Notes under the pieces: generated by a model
Seen by the model: the letters and a program-made list of their open reading frames with translations, nothing else
What the model was told of the DNA's origin: nothing
Databases searched by the model: none
Translations under genes and position numbers: made by a program
DNA from: Melioribacteraceae bacterium
GTDB taxonomy: Bacteria; Bacteroidota; Ignavibacteria; Ignavibacteriales; Melioribacteraceae
Assembly (NCBI GenBank): GCA_027030245.1
Contig: JALVFE010000016.1
Span: 434,001-498,000 of the forward strand
Direction: 5' to 3'
DNA: 64,000 nucleotides
Part shown: piece after piece, positions 8,663 through 16,476 of the stretch
How positions within the stretch are numbered: the first letter of the stretch is position 1
Layout: each line of letters starts with the position of its first letter

Positions 8663-11600
8663 TTAATAGACTTTCAATATTTGTTGTTCTTGAACAACAG
8701 CCAATTTCAGAATTTTGGTTTTACCGAGCTTAGGCATATCGATATGTACTATGTATATACCGCTAGCCACAGGATAACCACTTTCATTTTGTAAATCCCA
8801 TGTATCAAATTGGCCTTTTGTTGCATCATGTTTAATCATTTTAACCATAACACCACTTAAGTCGAATATTCTGATAGTTGCTTCTTCCGGCAAATGATTG
8901 AACGTAACATAATGTTCATCTCTGGAATTTTCCCTGCTATGGAATCCATAATAAGGATTCGGGAAAACATTGATTTTTTCAACGTCTGCTTTTTCTAAAG
9001 CCAGACTTGATTCTACCTTTGGAGCAGTAAACTCGAAAACATCCGAAGGAAGATTGACAAAATTAGGTATAATATCCATAGTAAAGGGTGCTTCCAAATA
9101 CGGATGGTTTCCTCTAGCACTAGGCCAAATTGCATATAATACATTAGTAATCGGAGCCCAATTATTGTCGTCGTAAAAAGTACCAGGGCTATAAGAAGTA
9201 TTATGTATAAATATATACTCTCTACCGCCAAGGTCTGCGAATGATGTGCCATTCCAACCCATATCCCAGAGATGGTTTGCGTTTCCATTAGCAGAATCTT
9301 CTATAAAGCTTATGTCTAATTGTCGCGGATTATCAGGATCACTCATATCCCACGCTGTGAATGGCAACCAACCTAATCCGGCATAAACATAACCTAAATC
9401 GCGTCTATAAGTTGCACCTCTTGACCATCCATTAGCTTCAGAAGTATCTGCAACCGTTCCACCAACAAATCGTAATTGAACTGGTACGTAATCTGCTGCT
9501 GTTAAATTGGAGCCAAAGAAATTGATACCGAGATCCATTCCACCAAAGAATTGAGATCCACCCCAATTTGTTCCGCTGACCCATCTTTGACCAGCGTAAT
9601 CCCAGCTTTTAATTGCAACAGGGGGACCGACAACTTTTACCATTAAACCGTCAACGATTGAGTAAGAGTTATCACCACTTTGGTTGGTTTGATTTTCAAG
9701 TACCGTTTTTTGAATAGTTACGTCAGTTAGATTCCAAACATAACCGCCGGCAAGTGTATCAAAAGTAACTTGATATTTATGTCCAGTTGTTTTACTAGGA
9801 TCGATTACTAAGGGGATAACCGAACCGTCACTTTTTCCTGAAATATGTTTTGCTTCTAATGTATCGCCCGGCATAGAAGAATACTTTACACCCGGCTTAG
9901 GATATTGAGGAGTTACCTGCAAAGTAACGGGCGAAGATAATAATGCATGGAAAGGTAGAAGCGGGTTAGGATTGTAAGCATAAGAAATTACGGTAAAGTA
10001 ATAAGATTGCCCATCTTTTAATGATGTTTTATGTACAGCATCTTTATCAATTACGAGGAACCGTTGAAGCCCATTATCCTTTCCACTTGCTACTAAAGTA
10101 GGAATATCGGTACCATTTACATCTTTTACGGTATCGTAAATCGCTGTTATCCCATTTTCGATATCCCATGTACCTAATAATACTCCGTCTTTAAGCTTTG
10201 ATGAAGGACCTGGCAATTGATAAACCATGTATCCTTCAAAATTATATCCTTGATCAGAAAAGTTTTCTATTTTCTTTACGCTGTTTTCATCGCTTCCCCA
10301 ATTAAGAACAATTTTATTATGCAAAGGAGTTACGGAAACTGATGGAGGATCAATTGACGGTAGCTTAAACAATTGATCAAATACTATCTGTGCCGTATTG
10401 TCGTTAGATTTCAACTTGGCAACACTATTCAAGTTATCCGTTCCTAATCCACCTACAAGAGCCAATACAACTTGCGCTGTATCGCCTAAATTCATAGTAA
10501 TCGGTCCGTTTATAACCATTATTCTTCTATCACTCGGTCCTTCGTAAACACCGTCAATCTTACCCGTACCGGCAACCGGATCGCCATCCAACAAATAAGT
10601 TCCGTAAGGAGTAAAAGTGGCTACATCATCGGGGAAAGGTTTTGCATCCGGGTAAGGCGGATCGGGTAATTTACCTCTCATCAAATTATAAAATTCGAGA
10701 GTTCCATTATAATCAAAACCCGGATCGCTCCATGCACCACCGGCTGAGAAGTAAATAAAAGAACTCATCGGTTTCGGGTTTACATATTTATAACCTTTTC
10801 TCCATTTCAAATCAAATATTGCGCTGTCCGCGGGATTTCCGGTATAAACAGAAACACCTTGCAAGAAATCATATCCAACTGCAGGTGGAGCCAAACCTAA
10901 CGGGGTAAAAACAGCGTCATCTGGTGAAGAGCTATAAGCATAGCCCATATTCAATACTGTATCGCAGCCTGCAAAGTCGTCTCCGTAATTACCAACGTCC
11001 GGATCAACCCACTGAACAATATACATACTGTCGATTCTCGAATTTGCCGCCGAGGTCGGTAATCCTTTGTAAACCATATCCATTTTTTTGTAAATAACGT
11101 TTCCGAGAGCGCCGGTATAAGCATAAGCCCAATAGGTTTCGGAAACTTCCAAACCGATTGGAGGCGAACCGTATAACGAAGCAGAATACGCATCATTATA
11201 TTTAATAAACATGGTTTGGGCTGCGCCCGGGACACCTGGAATATCAACGTCAGGATCATATTGACCGTCTCCATCAACATCTTTATAAATTGCGCCCTCA
11301 TCCGCAGGCCATTCCATCCAGTCTTTTTCGTACTGATCCCTTAATTGTTGAATATCACTTTCAGTTACGGCACCCAAACTCTTACCAAAGAAGGTAGCCG
11401 CATCCCTTGTTAAATCACCGGTTTTGTAATCCGGTCTTACTCTGTATACTCTATCTAATAATGCTTTACATCCGGTGTCGTAAGTATTTCCGTTAACACG
11501 GACAAGGGGAGTAGATCCATCATTAACTTTACCTCCCCAAACAACACCTTCAGCAAAAACCGCTCCAACGTTCAATCCGTTGGGGAATGCACCGTTCCAC

Positions 11601-11815
11601 GATTGAGCAACAACCCAATCATGAAAACCATCTTTTCTGACCCATGTAGAAATATTGTTGATATTTATAAGACTTAAATCAGGGTCAATTGTACTGACTT
11701 TGCCTAATTTGTTATTCCCACTTTTCCTTTTCCCTTTATATTTTGCAGGGGATTCGGTTAGAAAAGCGAACAATAACATTAGTACGATTAATCCATAAAC
11801 TTTTATTTTTTTCAT
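8663..11815 (-). CDS. T9SS-sorted giant secreted protein A (function unknown)
   Basis: The start at 11815 gives 1,050 residues. It follows GGAGG by 9 nt, while the longer TTG-initiated frame at 11833 would place translation over that ribosome-binding site. A signal peptide (about 1-24) leads into a Gly/Trp-rich block, then a calcium-type D-x-D-x-D-G-x-Y-x-P-x-x-D loop at 179-191. The C-terminus is a T9SS sorting domain (F-P-N-P-Y, R-I-F-D-L-S-G, A-S-G-I-Y-I-V), extended by a short tail E-Q-Q-I-L-K-V-Y that paralog B lacks. The body is beta-rich with no known enzyme motif. The gene follows the TonB-dependent receptor by 49 bp and precedes the PorV/PorQ-like barrel by 62 bp. A structural or adhesive surface role is an inference only. 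Confidence 0.88.
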   Translation of the reverse strand: MKKIKVYGLIVLMLLFAFLTESPAKYKGKRKSGNNKLGKVSTIDPDLSLININNISTWVRKDGFHDWVVAQSWNGAFPNGLNVGAVFAEGVVWGGKVNDGSTPLVRVNGNTYDTGCKALLDRVYRVRPDYKTGDLTRDAATFFGKSLGAVTESDIQQLRDQYEKDWMEWPADEGAIYKDVDGDGQYDPDVDIPGVPGAAQTMFIKYNDAYSASLYGSPPIGLEVSETYWAYAYTGALGNVIYKKMDMVYKGLPTSAANSRIDSMYIVQWVDPDVGNYGDDFAGCDTVLNMGYAYSSSPDDAVFTPLGLAPPAVGYDFLQGVSVYTGNPADSAIFDLKWRKGYKYVNPKPMSSFIYFSAGGAWSDPGFDYNGTLEFYNLMRGKLPDPPYPDAKPFPDDVATFTPYGTYLLDGDPVAGTGKIDGVYEGPSDRRIMVINGPITMNLGDTAQVVLALVGGLGTDNLNSVAKLKSNDNTAQIVFDQLFKLPSIDPPSVSVTPLHNKIVLNWGSDENSVKKIENFSDQGYNFEGYMVYQLPGPSSKLKDGVLLGTWDIENGITAIYDTVKDVNGTDIPTLVASGKDNGLQRFLVIDKDAVHKTSLKDGQSYYFTVISYAYNPNPLLPFHALLSSPVTLQVTPQYPKPGVKYSSMPGDTLEAKHISGKSDGSVIPLVIDPSKTTGHKYQVTFDTLAGGYVWNLTDVTIQKTVLENQTNQSGDNSYSIVDGLMVKVVGPPVAIKSWDYAGQRWVSGTNWGGSQFFGGMDLGINFFGSNLTAADYVPVQLRFVGGTVADTSEANGWSRGATYRRDLGYVYAGLGWLPFTAWDMSDPDNPRQLDISFIEDSANGNANHLWDMGWNGTSFADLGGREYIFIHNTSYSPGTFYDDNNWAPITNVLYAIWPSARGNHPYLEAPFTMDIIPNFVNLPSDVFEFTAPKVESSLALEKADVEKINVFPNPYYGFHSRENSRDEHYVTFNHLPEEATIRIFDLSGVMVKMIKHDATKGQFDTWDLQNESGYPVASGIYIVHIDMPKLGKTKILKLAVVQEQQILKVY

Positions 11816-11864
11816 ATACAAAAACCTCCACAAGTTTAAATTTATGAGGTAATATTATTCTTAA

Positions 11865-14855
11865 TTAAAAATTAACCAGAACACCTAAACGAATTTGCCT
11901 TGGACTGCCGAATAAGTCATAACCATAAGTCGAAAATACATGTTGTCTATTTCCTAAATTAATAGCTTCATACAAATCAGCAAATCTTTCAGTAAACCTT
12001 TTACTTGCCAATATTTTTTCGGCATCGGGAGAATGCAAGAAACCATCGTCGTATGCATTACCCGTTTTTTGATAAACGTTTATTACATTCTTTGTATTGA
12101 ATAAATTTTGAACATAGAAATAAAAATTGAAATCGAATCCACCGATATTAACTGTTTTATCGACTCTTAAATCTACGTTAAATTGCCATGGTGTAGTGGA
12201 AGAATTAGGCGGACCAATCGGACGTCTGCCTCTTGTATCCGATGAAGGAATCAAACCACCCGTCCATGCTTGAGCTTGTCCAAGTCCTAATTGCTTTGCC
12301 ACAGTATATGGGTGACCACTATTGAAATTAATTAAGACGTTAAATCCAAGTCTTTCTAAAATCGGTCCTCCGTCGTTCTCTCCAAATCTGTAATCGAAGA
12401 AAATACTTCCGGAATGTGTGAAATTATAAGTCAATGGAAGTAGAATAGTCGGAACTTCATTATTCACATTAACAGAACCAACGCCACTACCAATAAAAGA
12501 GTTAGTTCCTTTTGCATCCGAGTAAGTATAGTTTACTTGAGCGGATACTCTTTCGACTCTTCTTAATTTAAGGCTTACTTCTAAACCTTTTGTAGTTGCA
12601 AAGTCTTGGTTAATATAAGCAACATATCTACTTGTAAAAGCACCCGGATCGGTTACAATACTTGCATACTGAATTTGTCCTTTAATATCCTTATAAAATG
12701 CTGTTATATCAACCGCTGCATAGTCACTGAATTGTTGGGCAAATCCAACTTCGTAAGAAGTGGTTCTTATCGGTTGAGGATCGTATGCAACGGGATCGGG
12801 GAACATATTAGCTCCTTGTAATATTTCTACCGCCCTGTACATTCCTTTGTATGCAATATCAAGACTCGGTGATTGAACAAATTTTCCGTATTGCAAATGG
12901 AAAACCGTTCTGTCGGTAACAGGGAAAGATAAACCAAGACGCGGTGAAATATAACTATATGTACTTGATTCACTTAATGCCGAATCCGGTAAAATATGTT
13001 TCTCCTCATCAATAACAGGTCTCTTAGGATTAGCTAGTGCGTAACTGTCCATATTAATATAATCATATCTTAAACCTAAATTCAAAATGAGATCTTTTAC
13101 TTCCAATCTATCCTCGATATAAGCAGAAGCCAAAACCGGGTGTTTTGGAGCAAACAAACCGTCATCGACTTCATTGCCAAAAACATCGTAACCATAATTA
13201 TTAAATGAACGATACATTTTATTACCAATTAAAAATTCCAACGAATCTCTATTCGATGCTAGTTCGGGATTATCCCGTATTGTTCTAACCACACTGTTTA
13301 ATCTTCCAACGAAATAACTTCTAACCGTCCAACGTTGATAAGAAGCCCCAGCTTTAAGAGCATGTTTTTTCAATTGCGTAGTATACGCAATTGAACCACC
13401 AATATAACTATTATCAAATTTGGAATAATTACTTAATCTAGTACCAGGCCTATTGAATGGAAATCCGTAAAAATCAAATGTAGCAGGCCCGTTTGTATAT
13501 GTTCTGTATTGGAATCCGTATTTCGAATTTTCCAAACTATCGCTGTATGCCATTACATCATCTTTGAACACCGGATCATAACTTTTGCCTCTGCCGTTAT
13601 AGTAATTGACATGAGCATCCAAATATGAATTCGAACCTAATAAGTATGTAAGTTTAAGATTAAGCAATAAGTTCGAGTTATCAGCTAAACCAATTCGTTC
13701 TTGATTAAACAAATTAAACAAATTTGGGCCACCTCTTTGACGCCTTTGCCAAGTAAAAGCAGCTGCCAATCTAATTAGCAAAGGATTTCCGTCATAAAGC
13801 AAGGTACCATTTAAAGTATATCTATTTCTCATTCTTCCTGGAATATTACCGGGTTGCCATTTTAATATTCTATAATCCTCTTTGTTTCCACCAAGAGCAC
13901 CGGTATCATATACTTTAGTAGTATCGAAAAGTGCTCCGTCGGAATAGGCAACAGGATTTCCGTAAAAGAAATGAGGGTTAAAATCCCGTGTAAAATTATT
14001 TTCACCTGATACGAAAAGTTTCAATTTGTTTTTAATAATGGGTCCGCTTGCGGTAACTACATAATCCGAGTATCCGTAAGAATAAGTTCCCAAAAATTCC
14101 TCTCCCGGATAATTACCGAAATTATCGGTTTCGGCTCTTAACGAAAAGTGATATTCATCCGTTCCGGTTCTAAAATCTTGCGAAACAATACCTGCATTAG
14201 CGTTTCCATATTGTGCTGTATATCCACCCGCTTGAACTAAAACTTCTTGCAATGCATCGGGGGTAACGGTTACCAACGAACCACCGCTGCTATTTAAAAT
14301 GTTTTTTACATCTGCGCCTTCCAATGTATAACCTGTTTCATCCGCCCTACTACCCCGGATATAAGTAACACCGTTCAATTGAACGACACCGGGCTGCAGA
14401 GCAACAATAGCGTCTATACTTCTGGTAGGCAATGAATTAATATCTTCAGAACTTATAATTCTAATAGCATTGGTAGCAGTTTTTTCAACCAATGGTTTTT
14501 GAGCAACAATAACAACGGTTTTGGTTGCCACCTCTTGAGAGGGTAGTTCAAAATTAACCTCGGAAGTTAATCCGGAAACAACCCTAACATTATCAACAAC
14601 AACATCTTGATACCCAATATACGAGGCTCGTACAGAATACGTACCCGGGGGCAAATGTGTAATTAGGAATTCCCCGTTAGCATCCGTAGCGGCACCGAAA
14701 TTAGTACCTTTCACAATCACATTTGCGCCTATTAAAGCTTCTCCCGTCTGTTTATCGATAACTTTCCCGGCAATTCTACCAGAACCGGTTTGTGCCAAAG
14801 AAAGTGAGAAGCTGATTAGCGCAAAAAATAATATGGTATAGAATTTTCGGATCAT
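11865..14855 (-). CDS. TonB-dependent receptor with CarboxypepD_reg-like domain
   Basis: From the start at 14855 (GGAGG 7 nt upstream) the product has 996 residues; an upstream in-frame ATG at 14894 lacks such a site and overlaps the lipoprotein gene. Domains in order are a signal peptide (about 1-21), a carboxypeptidase-regulatory-like beta-sandwich (about 25-110, with G-x-V-x-D-x-x-T-G-E-A-L and G-E-F), a plug (about 115-230) and a 22-strand-type barrel ending in phenylalanine. This is the SusC/RagA-like arrangement for TonB-driven import, although no SusD partner is next to it. It lies between the lipoprotein gene (32 bp upstream) and cargo gene A. The ligand is unknown. Some Bacteroidota receptors of this layout interact with secreted surface proteins, which would fit the neighbours. 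Confidence 0.9.
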   Translation of the reverse strand: MIRKFYTILFFALISFSLSLAQTGSGRIAGKVIDKQTGEALIGANVIVKGTNFGAATDANGEFLITHLPPGTYSVRASYIGYQDVVVDNVRVVSGLTSEVNFELPSQEVATKTVVIVAQKPLVEKTATNAIRIISSEDINSLPTRSIDAIVALQPGVVQLNGVTYIRGSRADETGYTLEGADVKNILNSSGGSLVTVTPDALQEVLVQAGGYTAQYGNANAGIVSQDFRTGTDEYHFSLRAETDNFGNYPGEEFLGTYSYGYSDYVVTASGPIIKNKLKLFVSGENNFTRDFNPHFFYGNPVAYSDGALFDTTKVYDTGALGGNKEDYRILKWQPGNIPGRMRNRYTLNGTLLYDGNPLLIRLAAAFTWQRRQRGGPNLFNLFNQERIGLADNSNLLLNLKLTYLLGSNSYLDAHVNYYNGRGKSYDPVFKDDVMAYSDSLENSKYGFQYRTYTNGPATFDFYGFPFNRPGTRLSNYSKFDNSYIGGSIAYTTQLKKHALKAGASYQRWTVRSYFVGRLNSVVRTIRDNPELASNRDSLEFLIGNKMYRSFNNYGYDVFGNEVDDGLFAPKHPVLASAYIEDRLEVKDLILNLGLRYDYINMDSYALANPKRPVIDEEKHILPDSALSESSTYSYISPRLGLSFPVTDRTVFHLQYGKFVQSPSLDIAYKGMYRAVEILQGANMFPDPVAYDPQPIRTTSYEVGFAQQFSDYAAVDITAFYKDIKGQIQYASIVTDPGAFTSRYVAYINQDFATTKGLEVSLKLRRVERVSAQVNYTYSDAKGTNSFIGSGVGSVNVNNEVPTILLPLTYNFTHSGSIFFDYRFGENDGGPILERLGFNVLINFNSGHPYTVAKQLGLGQAQAWTGGLIPSSDTRGRRPIGPPNSSTTPWQFNVDLRVDKTVNIGGFDFNFYFYVQNLFNTKNVINVYQKTGNAYDDGFLHSPDAEKILASKRFTERFADLYEAINLGNRQHVFSTYGYDLFGSPRQIRLGVLVNF

Positions 14856-14886
14856 AATTTTTCCTCCAAAATAATTAAACTTTTTT

Positions 14887-15621
14887 TTAGTCATCTGTAA
14901 AGACCTTGCTTTTTATGTTTGCAGTAGCATCATAAATTACCGCAGTATATCTTTTTTGCTGATCCAATTTAGCAGTAAAAGTAGTTAAAGTATCGGAACC
15001 CGATATAACATAAAACCTATAATCAGCTGCTTTAATTTGAGAATAAGCTGCGCCTTTTCCCATGCCTATAGTTTTAGGGAATGCAACGGTAGTATCGATA
15101 CCCGAAGCTACAGCGATAAATCCATCAATAGTAGCATCGGACGAACCGTTGAAGAAAGCAATTTGGCATGAATCTTTCGGGAAAAACTTCTCACTGTTTG
15201 GAGAACCCTTGGTTTGAAAAGTATATCTCTGAACAAAATTAAAAACATCTCGCTCCCCAGCGGGTCCGAAAACAAAATATCTGATTTTTCTGTCTGTATC
15301 GGCAGTAATTTTAAATTCCTCGGTTCCGCCACTGTGTTTGAAAATCATAGTCTTTGAGCCAGCAGCTACTTCGGTGAAAGACCCAGCGGGTGATTCTGCA
15401 CCGAACGCTATGTTCCCAAAAGACACTGTGCTACCGTCTTTAGAGACTAAAGAAACCTCGGCTTGAGAAACTCCTTCGGCTACATTGACTATATTAACCT
15501 GGCTCCGAAAATCGAAATGATCCGGAATCGGTTGAACACTTGTATCAACGCACCCGGTTAAATATAGTACAATACCGACGCCGAGAGTAAACAAGATTCG
15601 TACTTTCCTATTTTTTAGCAT
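14887..15621 (-). CDS. DUF4397-like surface/periplasmic lipoprotein
   Basis: The start at 15621 follows an AAGGAGGG ribosome-binding site and gives 244 residues. An in-frame ATG at 15669 has no ribosome-binding site. The N-terminus is a lipoprotein signal with lipobox L-T-G-C and lipidated C24. Two related beta-rich halves follow (about 35-125 and 140-244). The second, with F-F-N-G-S-S-D-A-T-I-D-G-F and Y-T-A-V-I-Y-D, matches the DUF4397 fold seen in exported proteins. No catalytic residues are evident. It is the first full gene of the surface operon, immediately before the TonB-dependent receptor, so it may be an accessory lipoprotein of that receptor in the way SusD-type proteins are, although it is not SusD-like in sequence. 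Confidence 0.78.
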   Translation of the reverse strand: MLKNRKVRILFTLGVGIVLYLTGCVDTSVQPIPDHFDFRSQVNIVNVAEGVSQAEVSLVSKDGSTVSFGNIAFGAESPAGSFTEVAAGSKTMIFKHSGGTEEFKITADTDRKIRYFVFGPAGERDVFNFVQRYTFQTKGSPNSEKFFPKDSCQIAFFNGSSDATIDGFIAVASGIDTTVAFPKTIGMGKGAAYSQIKAADYRFYVISGSDTLTTFTAKLDQQKRYTAVIYDATANIKSKVFTDD

Positions 15622-15707
15622 AATCCCTCCTTGAGTATTGGATTTAATTAATTTTTCTGATAAGCCCATATTTCACGAACAATCAGATTCAGGAAATCGT
15701 TGTTCAA

Positions 15708-15767
15708 CTAATGGGTATAACTTTTGAATTTTAATAATTTAGATGTGAATAGTAAATATTTTATCAT
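15708..15767 (-). CDS. Possible 19-residue leader peptide
   Basis: ATG at 15765-15767 follows AAGGAGAGG at good spacing, and the frame runs 19 codons to a TAG at 15708-15710 (peptide MIKYLLFTSKLLKFKSYTH). It ends 86 bp before the lipoprotein start and begins just after the hairpin at 15802-15823. It could be a regulatory leader peptide or a tiny membrane-associated peptide. It has no run of one amino acid of the kind used in classical attenuation. Chance occurrence is possible; the ribosome-binding site is the main support. Confidence 0.35.
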   Translation of the reverse strand: MIKYLLFTSKLLKFKSYTH

Positions 15768-15801
15768 AAATCCTCTCCTTTTGAATGTATAAAAAATTAA
15801 A

Positions 15802-15823
15802 CTTCCTAATCTTAACTAGGAAG
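15802..15823 (-). terminator. Hairpin with T-rich tail in the operon leader (candidate attenuator)
   Basis: CTTCCTA (15802-15808) pairs with TAGGAAG (15817-15823) across an 8-nt loop. On the minus strand the 3' side reads TTTAATTTTTTATAC. The hairpin lies between the promoter at 15992-16020 and the first gene, so it may attenuate the surface operon. Alternatively it ends read-through from trxA. The stem is short with only three G/C pairs, so strength is uncertain. Confidence 0.45.
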
Positions 15824-15857
15824 CATTATCAAACCCACCTCTTTCAGATGCTAATAA

Positions 15858-15876
15858 TATCAATTTTTTATTGATA
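15858..15876. repeat. Short AT-rich inverted repeat
   Basis: TATCAAT and ATTGATA form a perfect 7-bp inverted repeat around five T residues. It lies in the transcribed leader of the surface operon. It could be an operator half-site pair or a weak hairpin. In such AT-rich DNA a chance origin is likely. Confidence 0.3.
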
Positions 15877-15991
15877 ATTCAACTAATTTTTTAAAACCCA
15901 CACTATACTCTGATAATCAAAAATTTATTTGAATCACTTGAATTCCAGGTAAGAACTGTAAAATTATATTGATAAATATAAATCCTTATCG

Positions 15992-16020
15992 AATTTAACA
16001 TAACCATTTTTTTTTGTCAA
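15992..16020 (-). promoter_or_regulatory. Sigma70-like promoter of the surface operon
   Basis: On the minus strand a perfect TTGACA (16015-16020) is followed after exactly 17 nt by TAAATT (15992-15997). The predicted start is near 15985, about 365 nt before the lipoprotein ATG, implying a long leader. It is the best promoter match seen in the window. Confidence 0.7.
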
Positions 16021-16113
16021 GGGATATTTTAGTATAGAGAAAAATTTTATTTAACCGGCTATTTCCCTAAAATATTTTTATGCAAATTTTAATTAGTTAA
16101 CCACTACGAAAAA

Positions 16114-16434
16114 TCAGATTAGCTTTTCTATTTTTTCCACAAACATTGCTTTGGGAACTGCGCCGATTATCACATCTTTCACCTCACCGTCTTTAAACAT
16201 TAGAACGGTCGGGATGCTTCTAACCCCGTATTTTATTGCAGTTTGTTGATTAACGTCAACATCGAGTTTACCCACTTTAATTTTGCCTTCGTAATCGTTA
16301 GCCAGTTCTTCAATTATCGGTGCGATAAGCCGGCACGGGCTGCACCATTCCGCCCAAAAATCTATTATTACGGGCAAATCCGATTTTAATACTTCTGTTT
16401 CGAAATTATCATCGGTAATCGTAATAGGTTTCAT
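16114..16434 (-). CDS. trxA: Thioredoxin
   Basis: The 106-residue protein is a single thioredoxin fold of standard length. The redox site reads W30-C-S-P-C34 rather than the usual WCGPC; the cis-Pro loop (S-I-P-T) and the buried Asp in I-D-F-W are present. Thioredoxin reduces protein disulfides in the cytosol and is recycled by thioredoxin reductase. The second active-site position tunes redox potential and partner choice, so a Ser there may shift its properties slightly. It is followed downstream by a large intergenic region and preceded by the acyl-CoA dehydrogenase gene at 42 bp. Confidence 0.95.
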   Translation of the reverse strand: MKPITITDDNFETEVLKSDLPVIIDFWAEWCSPCRLIAPIIEELANDYEGKIKVGKLDVDVNQQTAIKYGVRSIPTVLMFKDGEVKDVIIGAVPKAMFVEKIEKLI

Positions 16435-16476
16435 GTCTTCTCCTTTTTTTCATTTTGTCTGAATTTTCGAGTAAAA

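Larger units (their letters stand above)
15622..16113. other. 492-bp gene-poor leader of the surface operon
   Basis: This stretch separates trxA from the surface operon. Read along the minus strand it holds a sigma70-like promoter (15992-16020), an AT inverted repeat (15858-15876), a hairpin followed by a T-rich run (15802-15823) and a 19-codon reading frame with a good ribosome-binding site (15708-15767). No conserved riboswitch core (for example a cobalamin or TPP box) was recognised. The trxA transcript must also end in or near this region. Confidence 0.6.

Noticed and set aside
10951-11301. 116-codon minus-strand frame inside cargo gene A
   Set aside because: Out-of-frame shadow of the cargo A coding sequence; the parent protein has a clear signal and sorting domain.
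15622-16113. Possible metabolite riboswitch before the TonB-dependent receptor operon
   Set aside because: No recognisable cobalamin, TPP or other conserved core was found; only simple hairpins are visible.
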